Notes: a model not told the origin generated them from the letters alone. Shown: positions 40,783 through 48,827, counted from the stretch's first letter. The stretch: DNA of 64,000 nt from Methyloligella solikamskensis (GCF_042676065.1 NZ_JBHTJO010000001.1:992001-1056000); one strand, 5' to 3'. Numbers and translations: made by a program.

Positions 40783-42288
40783 ATGTCCGTAACCGCCCTA
40801 GACAACGAAGATCGCCAATCGCACAAGTCTCCTTTTCTCCGTACCGGCGAGGAATATCGTCAGGGGCTGAGGGACAATCGCCGGGTCATCTATCAGGGTG
40901 AAGAGATCCGGGATGTGACCACTCATCCGCTCTTCAAACGCTCCGTCGACCGGTGGGCGGGCATCTTCGATGCTCAGTTCGATCCGGCCACCGTCGATGT
41001 CACGACCTATTTCGACGAGAAGCTCGGCGACCGGGCGAGCACCGCCTGGCTCGTTCCCGAGAGCAAGGCGCACCTGGCCCAGCGCCGGCATCTTCTGGAG
41101 TACAGCTCCGACCAGACCTTCGGCGTCTATGGCCGGATGCCCGATTACGGTCCGACGCTCGCCATGGGCTTCCTGTCGGGCATGCATCTGATCGAGGAGG
41201 CGGAGCCGGATGCGCCCGCCAAGATCAAGGAATTCATCGATTTCGGCCGTGAGAACAATCTTCTCAGCACCGACCTGATCGCCGATGCCCAGTCGGATCG
41301 TTCGCGGTCGCCGGGCGAGAACCCGGGCCGTCTGCGCTGCGTGAAGGAAACGGAGGAAGGCATCGTCGTCTACGGCACGAAGCCGGTGGCGTCGTCCGCC
41401 AGCATGGGCGACTGGGGCGGCATCGCGACCCTGCTCAGCCCGGACATGGATCCCGACACGGTGATGTGGGCCTATGTGAAGATGGGCTCGCCGGGAATTA
41501 CGTTCGTGGCGCGTGAACAGGTGACCTCCGCGTCAGACACGGCGGAGGATCATCCGATCAATCACCTGGGTGAGGAGATCGACGCGCTGATCGTGTTCGA
41601 CAATGTCCTCATCCCATGGGAGCACGTGTTCAGCTTCCGCAACAAGTCGACGCTCGCCTACTACCTGGAAGTCTGCGTGCTGCCGCACTGGGCGATCCTG
41701 GCGCGCATGGCCCGCCGAGCCCGCTATTTCGCCGCCGCGGCGAAGATGGTCACGGAGATCCTCGGTACCGACAAGATTCCGCCGGTCCGCGCTCAGGTGG
41801 CGGAGATCTACGCGTATTCCACGGCGCTGGAATCCTTCATCCTGGCTGCGGAAGACAAAGGCGAGCACACGCCCCACGGCATCTTCCTCCCCGACCGGAC
41901 CAACATCACGGCGGGGCGCCTCTACGCGATCACCCAGCTTCCGGTGATCATGCAGCATCTGCGCGAGCTGTGCGGTCAGGGCCTGGTGAGCCGCTTCACC
42001 AAGGCGGACCTGGAGCGTGAGGATGTGGGCGCCTGGATCGACGAGTTCATGCCCGGCCACAACATCACGGGCCGGGGCAAGAATCGCCTCATGAACTTCA
42101 TCTGGGATCTCACCTGCAGCGCCCATGCGGCCCGCGTGACCCTGTTCGAGAACGTGAACTCCACGCCGCCGCCGATCGTGCGCCAGCAGGTCTATCAATC
42201 CTACGACACGTCGGAGGCCGAGAAGCTCATCCGCGATGCGACCGAGCTGGATCAGTACAGGACGACGGTCGCCGAAGCCGCCGAGTAG
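40783..42288 (+). CDS. HpaB-type FADH2-dependent monooxygenase
   Basis: 501 aa, the usual length of 4-hydroxyphenylacetate 3-hydroxylase large components. It opens with the family motif TGEEYRQGLRDNRRVIYQGE, includes HLRELCGQGLVSRF and SSASMGDWGGIATLLSPD, and ends in the helical C-terminal domain. The class hydroxylates aromatic or N-heteroaromatic rings with reduced flavin supplied by a separate reductase, which is encoded three genes on at 43.3 kb. Its ATG follows a purine-rich AGGGGAAAACGA. The companions (two amidohydrolase-type enzymes and a RidA-fold protein) argue for a nitrogen-containing ring substrate rather than hydroxyphenylacetate; this is inference. Confidence 0.92.
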   Translation: MSVTALDNEDRQSHKSPFLRTGEEYRQGLRDNRRVIYQGEEIRDVTTHPLFKRSVDRWAGIFDAQFDPATVDVTTYFDEKLGDRASTAWLVPESKAHLAQRRHLLEYSSDQTFGVYGRMPDYGPTLAMGFLSGMHLIEEAEPDAPAKIKEFIDFGRENNLLSTDLIADAQSDRSRSPGENPGRLRCVKETEEGIVVYGTKPVASSASMGDWGGIATLLSPDMDPDTVMWAYVKMGSPGITFVAREQVTSASDTAEDHPINHLGEEIDALIVFDNVLIPWEHVFSFRNKSTLAYYLEVCVLPHWAILARMARRARYFAAAAKMVTEILGTDKIPPVRAQVAEIYAYSTALESFILAAEDKGEHTPHGIFLPDRTNITAGRLYAITQLPVIMQHLRELCGQGLVSRFTKADLEREDVGAWIDEFMPGHNITGRGKNRLMNFIWDLTCSAHAARVTLFENVNSTPPPIVRQQVYQSYDTSEAEKLIRDATELDQYRTTVAEAAE

Positions 42289-42295
42289 TAAGAAC

Positions 42296-42327
42296 GCGGG
42301 GCGGGCGCGCTACAGTGCCCGCCCCGC
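42296..42327 (+). terminator. Strong hairpin between the monooxygenase and deacetylase-like genes
   Basis: GCGGGGCGGGC and GCCCGCCCCGC form a perfect 11-bp stem with a 10-base loop just after the stop. The following TTCGCC is T-poor, so it may attenuate rather than end transcription into the next gene. Confidence 0.5.
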
Positions 42328-42401
42328 TTCGCCATCATCCAGAGGGCGGATAAGGCCGTCACTCTCATTCGATCCTTACTCGCTGGGAACAGAAGCCGCT
42401 C

Positions 42402-43325
42402 ATGATCAAGAACCCCGTTCCGTGGCCCAATGGCGCCCGCTGCGCCTGCGCCATAACCTTCGACATCGACACGGACAGCATTCTGCATCTGGAGCACCGG
42501 GAGCGGGCGCCGGCGCTGGTTTCGACCATGTCCTGGCTGCAATACGACAAGGTCGCGATCCCGCGGATCCTGGAGATGTACCGGCGGTTCGATCTGAAGC
42601 AGACTTTCTTCTATCCGGCCTGGTGCATGGAGCACTATCCGGAGCTCGTCGACATGATCTTGAAGGACGGGCACGAGATCGCCGCCCACGGCTATCTGCA
42701 CGAGAACCCGAACACGCTGTCGCCGGCGGAGGAGCTCTACTGGCTGCAGAAGCAGATCGAGGTGATCAAGAAATACACCGGCCAGCCGCCGCGCGGATGG
42801 CGGGCGCCGCTCTATAACTTCTCCCAGTACTCGGCGGACTACCTGGCGAGCGCCGGGATCAAATACGACACGAGCCTGATGGGCGACGACATCCCCTACG
42901 TGCTCAGCACCGAGAGCGGCAACGTGATCGAGCTGCCGACCCATTGGGGCATGGACGACTGGCCCCACTACACCCATGCGCCGGACATGCATTACATGAT
43001 GCCGATCAAGTCGCCGGACGAGGCCATGAACGTGTTCATGTCGGAGTTCGAGGCCGCTTACGAGTTCGGCGGGCTTTGGGTCACGGTGTGGCATCCCTTC
43101 GTCTCGGGCCGTCTGGCGCGCTGCGCCCGGGTAGCCAAAATGATTGAGGAGATGCTCGAGCGGGGCGATGTCTGGTTCGCCAAGATGGAAGAGATCGCCG
43201 CCCATGTGCAATCGTGCATCGACGATGGCTCCTGGACCCCGCGGGTGGACGAACTACCCTATTATACCCAAATGATCCCGGAGCTTTCGACGAAGCCGCT
43301 GGCGCCGACGGGACCGGGCGAGTGA
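42402..43325 (+). CDS. NodB-fold hydrolase of the PuuE/PgdA-like group (polysaccharide deacetylase family)
   Basis: 307 aa, no signal peptide. NodB motifs: TFDIDTD (Asp21, Asp23), HEIAAHGYLHENP with the metal ligands His96 and His100, GWRAPLYNFSQ, DTSLMGDDIPY and WVTVWHPF. The order and the AHGYLHENP form match the subgroup that includes Helicobacter PgdA, allantoinase PuuE and some cyclic imidases. Being cytoplasmic and inside a catabolic cluster, it more likely opens a cyclic imide or similar ring than deacetylates a polysaccharide (inference). Its stop overlaps a GTG of the flavin reductase gene. Confidence 0.9.
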   Translation: MIKNPVPWPNGARCACAITFDIDTDSILHLEHRERAPALVSTMSWLQYDKVAIPRILEMYRRFDLKQTFFYPAWCMEHYPELVDMILKDGHEIAAHGYLHENPNTLSPAEELYWLQKQIEVIKKYTGQPPRGWRAPLYNFSQYSADYLASAGIKYDTSLMGDDIPYVLSTESGNVIELPTHWGMDDWPHYTHAPDMHYMMPIKSPDEAMNVFMSEFEAAYEFGGLWVTVWHPFVSGRLARCARVAKMIEEMLERGDVWFAKMEEIAAHVQSCIDDGSWTPRVDELPYYTQMIPELSTKPLAPTGPGE

Positions 43326-43342
43326 GAACCGAGGATTTGGTG

Positions 43343-43867
43343 ATGGACGAGATGCGGGAGCTTTTCCTCAACGGCATGAGCCGGGTGGCCTGCACAGTCT
43401 CGCTCGTCACGACGGAAGGCGAGGGGGGCAAGGCGGGCGTCACGGTGAGCGCCATGTCGTCCGTCTCTGCCGATAGCGAGCATCCGTCCCTGCTGGTCTG
43501 CGTCCACGAGCTCAGCGCGGCGGCAGACGCGATCCGCCAGAACGGTGCGTTCTGCGTGAACGTTCTGGGCAAGGAGCAGGCATTCCTGTCCGACGTGTTC
43601 GCCGGGCGGGCGAAGGATCGCTATCCGGACAAGTTCTCGGCCGCGCGCTGGAGCGAAGGGGCGAGCGGCTCGCCGGTGCTGGAAGGCGCGCTGGTCAATT
43701 TCGACTGCCACGTGAAGGAGGCGTTCCACCACGGAACCCACTGGATCATCATCGGCGGCGTCATCGACATGCGCATGGCCGATCCGGGCAGCCCGCTGGT
43801 CTACGCCAATCACGCCTATTCGGAGCCCGCTCCCCTGCTGGAGCAGGAGGAGAAGGCGGCTTCGTAG
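43343..43867 (+). CDS. Flavin reductase (HpaC/RutF-like)
   Basis: 174 aa from the ATG at 43343 with GAGG nine bases upstream; a GTG at 43322 that overlaps the previous stop (GTGA) is a credible coupled start. The family shows in FLNGMSRVACTVSLVTTEGEGGKAGVTVSAMSSVSADSEHPSLLVCV (pieces), INxxG-like QNGAFCVNVLG, and the C-terminal strand WIIIGGVIDMRM. It reduces FMN or FAD with NAD(P)H and supplies the HpaB-type monooxygenase of the same cluster. It is the last gene of the cluster; a tRNA gene follows. Confidence 0.93.
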   Translation: MDEMRELFLNGMSRVACTVSLVTTEGEGGKAGVTVSAMSSVSADSEHPSLLVCVHELSAAADAIRQNGAFCVNVLGKEQAFLSDVFAGRAKDRYPDKFSAARWSEGASGSPVLEGALVNFDCHVKEAFHHGTHWIIIGGVIDMRMADPGSPLVYANHAYSEPAPLLEQEEKAAS

Positions 43868-43964
43868 GGGCCGTTTCGTCGCTTGGTCCGCTGGCCATTG
43901 ATCTTCCGGCATGAATGAGGATATATGAGCCGCGACAACCGAGCGTATTCATAGCTTATCGGAC

Positions 43965-44039
43965 GGGCGCGTAGCTCAGCGGGAGAGCACTACGTTGACA
44001 TCGTAGGGGTCACTGGTTCGATCCCAGTCGCGCCCACCA
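43965..44039 (+). tRNA. tRNA-Val (anticodon GAC)
   Basis: Acceptor arms GGGCGCG and CGCGCCC pair perfectly; D-arm GCTCAGCGGGAGAGC; anticodon stem CTACG / CGTAG with loop TTGACAT, anticodon GAC; T-arm CTGG-TTCGATC-CCAG; the 3' ACCA is encoded. 75 nt. It is a single tRNA gene on the plus strand. I see no integrase or att duplication near its 3' end. Confidence 0.97.
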
Positions 44040-44090
44040 TTCCCTACCTTTTCCAATCCTTCATAGGGTCCATCCGTACGGAAGGGCCGG

Positions 44091-44861
44091 CTACCGCTTC
44101 ACGCGCATGCGCGATTTCTCTCCGGTTTTTCGGCCCTGGGCCCTGCGCGAGAGCAGATTCAGGGCTTCAATGAAGCCGGAGAACAGCATCGCGGCGTAGA
44201 CATAGCCCTTGGGCACCTTCGCGCCGAATCCTTCGGCGATCAGGGTCATGCCGATCATCAGCAGAAAGCCGAGCGCCAGCATGACGACGCTGGGGTTGGC
44301 GTTGATGAAGTTGGCGAGCGGACCTGCAGCGGCGAACATCACGGCCACGGTGATCAGGATGGCGATGACCATGATCGCGATATGGTCCGTCATGCCCACG
44401 GCGGTGATGATGCTGTCGATGGAGAAGACCATGTCGAGCAGGAGGATTTGCCCTATCGCTGCGGCGAAGCTCATGGTTGCCTTGCCGGAGAACATGTCGG
44501 GGCCGGGATCAGGATCCACGTTGTGATGGATCTCCTTGGTCGCCTTCCAGACGAGGAAGAGGCCGCCGGCGATGAGGATCATGTCGCGCCAGGAGAGGGC
44601 CGCATCGATGACGGGGATGGTCACCACCGGCTCGGTGAGCTGCACGATGATGAAGACGAGACTCAGAAAGGCCAGCCGCAGAACCAGGGCGGCGCCGATG
44701 CCGAGGGTCCGTGCTTTCGCCCGCTGATCCTCGGGAAGCTTGTTGGTCAAAATGGAGATGAAGATGAGGTTGTCGATGCCGAGCACGACCTCCATCACGA
44801 TCAGGGTGGCGAGCGCTAGCCAGTTGGCAGGGTCCGAGAAAATCGCTGCGAGATCGAACAT
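44091..44861 (-). CDS. TerC family integral membrane protein
   Basis: 256 aa with about seven transmembrane segments. The TerC signature Asp residues lie in VMEVVLGIDNLIFISILTNKLP near the N-terminus and in LLLDMVFSIDSIITAVGM in the second half. The tail is basic (RRAQGRKTGEKSRMRVKR). TerC proteins are linked to tellurite resistance and, in better-studied cases, to manganese export or metalation of exported enzymes. I looked for a yybP-ykoY manganese riboswitch in the upstream region and did not see one. Confidence 0.93.
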   Translation of the reverse strand: MFDLAAIFSDPANWLALATLIVMEVVLGIDNLIFISILTNKLPEDQRAKARTLGIGAALVLRLAFLSLVFIIVQLTEPVVTIPVIDAALSWRDMILIAGGLFLVWKATKEIHHNVDPDPGPDMFSGKATMSFAAAIGQILLLDMVFSIDSIITAVGMTDHIAIMVIAILITVAVMFAAAGPLANFINANPSVVMLALGFLLMIGMTLIAEGFGAKVPKGYVYAAMLFSGFIEALNLLSRRAQGRKTGEKSRMRVKR

Positions 44862-45112
44862 CGCTGTCTCTTCCTCTCACTAGGTCGTTCGGGGCTGAAT
44901 TGCGGGATGCCGACCGTTGTATGCACGCAGGGAATAGAGCCGGATGCATCGGACGTCTAGCGGCGAAACCGACGGCCCTTGAACTGCGTTGAGGCCGTGC
45001 CGCTTTACATGAGGCTGGGGGCGGCACAGGTATTTTGCGCGATTCGTTGCGGGCTTGGGGGTTCCCTTTGCGCCGCCGATTCGGGAAGGCGAAGTAGGGA
45101 GGGGAATTCGAA

Positions 45113-45967
45113 GTGGCAAGCCGCAGCGAGCGGGTTGGAGCGGACGGTGCTGAGCCGGACGATGGGTCGGCCAAGGAGTTCGTGGTCGGTCTCGGGCGGG
45201 CCTTCGCAGGCGCCCTGATCTTCTCCGTGCCCATGCTGATGACCATGGAGATGTGGTGGCTCGGCTTCACCATCGAGCCGTTCCGGCTGGCGCTGCTTCT
45301 CTTTCTTATGGTGCCGATGCTGACCGGGCTTTCCCGGCTCGGCGGGTTCCGCAACAACGCCCACGTCATCGACGATGTGGCCGATAGCCTCGTGGCGATT
45401 GCTGTAGCGGCGGTCTCGGCCGTGATCGTCCTGGCCCTGTTCAATCTGATCACGCCGGAGATGCCGGTGCGCGAAGTGGTGGGCAAAGTCGCCATCCAGA
45501 TGTTTCCGGCTGCCATCGGCGCGATCCTTGCCCAGAATCAGCTCGGCGGCGGCGTGCGGGACAAGATGGCGGCGGTTGAGTCCTCCTATTGGGGCGAGCT
45601 TCTCATCCTGGCGGTCGGAGCGCTGTTCCTCTCCCTCAACATTGCGCCGACGGAGGAAGTCGAACGGATCGCCTATCAGATGACGGTCTGGCATGTGGTG
45701 GCGATCATCGTGCTTTCGATCGTGTTGCTCCACGCCATCGTCTACATGGTGGACTTCACCGGTACCGAGATACGGGCCGCCTCTTTCCTGAGCGTCTTTG
45801 TTGGATACACGGTGGTGGGCTACGCGGTGGTCGCCCTGGTCAATCTCTACCTGCTCTGGACATTCGGCCGGACAGACGGGCTTTCCCTCCACGAGGTCAT
45901 GAGTCTCGTGGCCGTTATCAGCTTTCCCGGCGCGATCGGCGCCGCATTCGCGCGGTTGATTCTCTGA
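45113..45967 (+). CDS. TIGR02587 family (DUF2391) integral membrane protein
   Basis: 284 aa from a GTG at 45113 preceded by GGGAGGGG. It has about seven hydrophobic segments: GRAFAGALIFSVPMLMTMEMW, ALLLFLMVPMLTGLSRL, DSLVAIAVAAVSAVIVLALFN and others, with conserved-looking short polar loops (GGFRNNAHVIDDVADS, AQNQLGGG). I recognise it as the TIGR02587/DUF2391 group of unknown function, typically encoded beside a TIGR02588 protein, as it is here: the stop overlaps the next ATG (TGATG). No mechanism is known. Confidence 0.85.
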   Translation: MASRSERVGADGAEPDDGSAKEFVVGLGRAFAGALIFSVPMLMTMEMWWLGFTIEPFRLALLLFLMVPMLTGLSRLGGFRNNAHVIDDVADSLVAIAVAAVSAVIVLALFNLITPEMPVREVVGKVAIQMFPAAIGAILAQNQLGGGVRDKMAAVESSYWGELLILAVGALFLSLNIAPTEEVERIAYQMTVWHVVAIIVLSIVLLHAIVYMVDFTGTEIRAASFLSVFVGYTVVGYAVVALVNLYLLWTFGRTDGLSLHEVMSLVAVISFPGAIGAAFARLIL

Positions 45968-46377
45968 TGGCCAGCAAGAAACAAGCATTGCAACAGCCGA
46001 CCGGCACCTCCGCCATCGAGTGGGTGGTCGCCGCGATCGGCACTGCGGTCATCGTCGCGGCGGTCGCCTACATGGTCTGGTACGGCGTCGCCCGGCCGGG
46101 TGGTCCGCCGGAGCTCAGCATCCGTCAGGTCTCCGAGGCCCGGCAGGTGGAGGGCAGCTATCTCGTCCAGGTCGAGGTGAACAACCAGGGCCATTCGACG
46201 GCGGCCAATGTCCAGATCTCAGGCGCCCTTCAGGAGGGCGGTGTCAGCGTCGAGGAAAGCAGCGCCTCGATCGACTACGTGCCCCAGCAGTCGAAGCGCC
46301 GCGCCTATTTCCAGTTCACGAAAGATCCGGCGGATTATGCGTTGGAGCTGAGAGTGGAAGGGATGGCCAAGCCATAG
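45967..46377 (+). CDS. TIGR02588 family single-pass membrane protein
   Basis: 136 aa from the ATG at 45967, which shares a base with the stop of the upstream gene (TGATG), so translation is coupled. A transmembrane helix (about 18-40, IEWVVAAIGTAVIVAAVAYMVWYGV) is followed by a periplasmic beta-sandwich-like domain (ELSIRQVSEARQVEGSYLVQVEVNNQGHSTAANV in pieces), which looks like an immunoglobulin-like or CARDB-type fold. It is the constant partner of TIGR02587 proteins; the two probably form one membrane complex of unknown role. Confidence 0.85.
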   Translation: MASKKQALQQPTGTSAIEWVVAAIGTAVIVAAVAYMVWYGVARPGGPPELSIRQVSEARQVEGSYLVQVEVNNQGHSTAANVQISGALQEGGVSVEESSASIDYVPQQSKRRAYFQFTKDPADYALELRVEGMAKP

Positions 46378-46423
46378 AACCAAGGTTCTGAGCTGGCCAG
46401 TGCGCAACCCTCGCTGGCTGCCC

Positions 46424-46843
46424 TCAGCGGCGCCAGGTGGCCTTGAAGGACGAGTAGACGAAGGTTGCCGACCAGGTGAGCGCCATGAAGCCCGCCAGGC
46501 CTTCGAAGACGCTGATGAGCCTCAGATCGCCTTTCGGCGTGGCGTCGGCGAAGCCCAAGGTCGTGTAGGCGGAGCTTGAGAAATAGAGCAGGTCGACGGC
46601 GTTCGCATCCACCTTGGCGAACTGGCCCCAGCCGCCGAGATCGATCAGCAGCCCCAGAAGAAGCGCGTAGCCCACGATATGAGAGAGATGAGCGCTGACC
46701 AGCAGCACGAGCATGGCCAGGGAGCGCTTGTGGTTATCGGCATCGTCGCTCGGGGTGATGGCGGACAGGCCCCAAAGCGTCCAATAATGGGCAGACAGGA
46801 CGACCACCAGTGCTGCGATTGCGACGACGACTGAAATCCACAT
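46424..46843 (-). CDS. Small two-helix ion channel protein (Ion_trans_2-like) with unusual filter
   Basis: 139 aa from the ATG at 46843 with GAGAGG upstream; the frame is open 44 codons further without a supported start. Hydrophobic segments: MWISVVVAIAALVVVLSAHYWTLW, LAMLVLLVSAHLSHIVGYALLLGLLI and FEGLAGFMALTWSATFVYSSF. Before the last one is a pore-loop motif YFSSSAYTTLGFADATP that aligns with the K+ channel filter (TVGYGD), with Leu-Gly-Phe-Ala-Asp at the filter. Members with similar short sequences are annotated as two-pore-domain potassium channels. Selectivity is uncertain because the second filter Gly is Ala. Confidence 0.8.
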   Translation of the reverse strand: MWISVVVAIAALVVVLSAHYWTLWGLSAITPSDDADNHKRSLAMLVLLVSAHLSHIVGYALLLGLLIDLGGWGQFAKVDANAVDLLYFSSSAYTTLGFADATPKGDLRLISVFEGLAGFMALTWSATFVYSSFKATWRR

Positions 46844-46992
46844 AGCGCCTCTCGTTGCTTTTGGTTCTTCTTTCGCTGGTTCTGGATGTGGTGGTACCCC
46901 TTGGGTGCCCGTTCCGGACCGAAAACGGCAGGCTCGTCCAGTTGTTCCAAGGGTTTTGAGCCGACAGTTTCGCATTTGGGCGGCTTGACCCG

Positions 46993-47021
46993 TTGACAGC
47001 GGGGGCAGGGCTTTTTATGTT
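46993..47021 (+). promoter_or_regulatory. Consensus-like sigma-70 promoter of the L36 gene
   Basis: TTGACA (46993-46998) and TATGTT (47016-47021) separated by 17 bases; start of transcription near 47028. Confidence 0.7.
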
Positions 47022-47031
47022 CCGCCGCTCA

Positions 47032-47061
47032 AGCGCCGGGCGAGGAGCCTTCGGCGCTTTT
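47032..47061 (+). promoter_or_regulatory. Leader hairpin upstream of the L36 gene
   Basis: AGCGCCG (47032-47038) pairs with CGGCGCT (47052-47058), followed by TTTT. It begins a few bases after the predicted transcription start and 33 bases before the ATG. It looks like an attenuator or protective 5' hairpin. Confidence 0.45.
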
Positions 47062-47094
47062 CCTATTGTTTAAAACCGCGGACTGCTTTGGGTC

Positions 47095-47220
47095 ATGAAG
47101 ATCAAGAATTCCATCCGATCCTTGCGTAAGCGCCACCGGGCCAATCGTGTGGTGCGCCGCCGCGGCCGCCTGTACGTGATCAACAAGGTCAACCGGCGGT
47201 TCAAGGCGCGCCAGGGCTAG
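47095..47220 (+). CDS. rpmJ: 50S ribosomal protein L36, cysteine-free type
   Basis: 41 aa: begins MKIKNSIRSLRKRHRANR, ends NRRFKARQG. This is the L36 form without the four zinc-ribbon cysteines, common in alphaproteobacteria. It belongs to the large ribosomal subunit near the peptidyl-transferase region of 23S rRNA. The gene stands alone, with its own strong promoter and a hairpin in the leader. The ribosome-binding site before the ATG is weak. It is short but unmistakable. Confidence 0.95.
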   Translation: MKIKNSIRSLRKRHRANRVVRRRGRLYVINKVNRRFKARQG

Positions 47221-47356
47221 AGCGCGTCCACAGCTTTCTCCGACCAGACAATTCGCTGCTCGGCTAAGGCTTTGCGCGTGCCACCTCGCATGAGTGCTGG
47301 AGTGTCGTCAGAATTTGCTTTGACGCGCTCCTAAGCGCAGTTTTACGCTCTCGCTT

Positions 47357-48271
47357 ATGGGCATTTGTAAGTGGGGGGCACCGCTCTCCTGGGTGGCTCT
47401 CCAGGGCGCTATTGCCGGTTCTGTTTTGCTGGGGTGTATGGTCGCCGCCGGACCGGTTCTCGCGGTCTCCGGCTTGTCCGTCAAGCCCCTCCCAGACAAC
47501 GCTCATCCAAACAACACGCATCACGCTCTTCCGCTTCGGCAGGCGAACGTCACGCCTGGGCCGCTCGCCGTGTTAGGGCCGGGCGAGCCCGGTTGGGGCG
47601 TTCGGGAAGCGCCGGTCGCCGAGCGCAATCCCGAAGATCCCCTGGTGCCGCTTCCCGACCGGGCGCCGTTCCCGAGCCCGGAGGGCGTTCCCGGGCAGCC
47701 GCCCGCCGCAGGGCAGGGCGCTTTGCCGGGCGCCGGCGGCGTTCCCGACGGGATGGATGCGGAGGCGCTCTTCTCGGACGCCGAAGCGCGCAGCCAGATG
47801 CTGGACCAGCTCTACGATGCGCTTGCTAGCAGTCCCGACGCTCAAGCAGCAGGGCGGCTGCAGGATGCGATCGAGACGATCTGGCTGCGGACCGGCAGCC
47901 CCACCATCGACGTCTTGCTGGAGCGGGCGATCCTGATGGGGCAGGCTGGGGATTACGGGATCGCCCTGGAGATCCTCAATGCCGCCATCTCGCTTTCGCC
48001 GGACACGGCCGAGACGTGGCATCAGCGGGCCATGGTCCATTTCCTGCGTGACGAGCATTCCAAGGCTCTATCGGATCTTCGGCGGACGCTCGCGCTCGAC
48101 CCCAAGCATTACGAGGCGATTGCCGGTCTGGCCCGGGTTCTGGAGCATTTGGGTCAGAAAGAATCGGCACTCGCCGTCTATCGCCGGGCGCTCCAGATCA
48201 ATCCTTTTCTGGAGCCGGCGCGGCTCGCGGTTGAAGAACTGTCCCGCGAGATCGAGGGCCAGGACATCTAG
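47357..48271 (+). CDS. Exported TPR-repeat protein
   Basis: 304 aa. The N-terminus has a hydrophobic stretch (GAIAGSVLLGCMVAAGPVLA) that works as signal peptide; the Cys inside it is not in a clean lipobox. Residues about 40-135 are Pro/Gly-rich and disordered. From about 150 to the end are helical TPR-like units: LERAILMGQAGDYGIALEILNAAISLSPDTAETWHQRAMVHFLRDEHSKALSDLRRTLALDPKHYEAIAGLARVLEHLGQKESALAVYRRALQINP, read in pieces of 34 residues (about three repeats). It is a periplasmic scaffold of unknown partner. It is alone on its strand, and the next operon starts 229 bases later. Confidence 0.82.
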   Translation: MGICKWGAPLSWVALQGAIAGSVLLGCMVAAGPVLAVSGLSVKPLPDNAHPNNTHHALPLRQANVTPGPLAVLGPGEPGWGVREAPVAERNPEDPLVPLPDRAPFPSPEGVPGQPPAAGQGALPGAGGVPDGMDAEALFSDAEARSQMLDQLYDALASSPDAQAAGRLQDAIETIWLRTGSPTIDVLLERAILMGQAGDYGIALEILNAAISLSPDTAETWHQRAMVHFLRDEHSKALSDLRRTLALDPKHYEAIAGLARVLEHLGQKESALAVYRRALQINPFLEPARLAVEELSREIEGQDI

Positions 48272-48409
48272 CCGGGCACCCCTGCCGGCCGCGCTCGATC
48301 CCGAGCTAACTTCCCCTGAGGACTGCAAAATTTCTGCCTAGAATGCGGGCGCGGTTGCCTGCGTTTTGGACAGATTATGCCTAAGAGGAGTGCAACTTCT
48401 GGTTCCTAT

Positions 48410-48455
48410 TGACATATTGAAGAATGTCAGGAAATAATATTTCCTCCTGGGAAAT
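48410..48455 (+). promoter_or_regulatory. Cluster of inverted repeats upstream of the permease operon
   Basis: TGACAT (48410-48415) / ATGTCA (48424-48429), then GGAAAT (48430) / ATTTCC (48439) / GGAAAT (48450), which pair as overlapping palindromes. The stretch is AT-rich compared with the window and ends about 45 bases before the first gene, as expected for an operator array. Confidence 0.55.
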
Positions 48456-48500
48456 CTAAAAAACAAGAGCCCCGGGGACGTACCAAGGGAGGAAATAACC

Positions 48501-48821
48501 ATGAGCCGCACCACTTCGGAGCGGATCGACAGCCTATTCAGGATCGACAAATTCTGCGCCATCGGCTTTGTCATCGTCCTGTGGGCCACGGTCCTATACG
48601 TGTTCGTGTCGATACTGCCATTTGTCGACGACATGAACGTCAAGATCGCCATCGGTGCCGCCGGCGCCGCTGTGCTGATCTTCAACACCGCCTCGATCTT
48701 CGCGATGCTTCGGCACTACGCCGATGACAAGGAAGATATCTACGGCATCGACATCCGCCACAAAGACGCTCTCGCCACGCTCAAGAAGAGCGGCCGGCTC
48801 GACCGTCAAATCGCGGAGTAA
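48501..48821 (+). CDS. Small two-helix membrane protein, first gene of the permease operon
   Basis: 106 aa; I do not recognise a family. The ATG has GGGAGGAAATAACC directly upstream, a strong ribosome-binding site. Two transmembrane helices: about 18-42 (KFCAIGFVIVLWATVLYVFVSI) and about 47-70 (VKIAIGAAGAAVLIFNTASIF). The C-terminal 35 residues are charged (YADDKEDIYGIDIRHKDALATL) and likely cytoplasmic. The next gene starts 6 bases after the stop. Position and size suggest an accessory subunit of the APC permease encoded at the end of the operon. Confidence 0.75.
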   Translation: MSRTTSERIDSLFRIDKFCAIGFVIVLWATVLYVFVSILPFVDDMNVKIAIGAAGAAVLIFNTASIFAMLRHYADDKEDIYGIDIRHKDALATLKKSGRLDRQIAE

Positions 48822-48827
48822 TCCAAA

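Noticed and set aside
43965..44060. tRNA-Val as an integration site for a genomic island
   Set aside because: No integrase gene, no duplicated tRNA 3' end that I can see, and the flanking genes look like ordinary chromosome.
44862..45112. Possible yybP-ykoY manganese riboswitch before the TerC gene
   Set aside because: TerC genes often have one, but I could not find the conserved core or the flanking stems on the minus strand.
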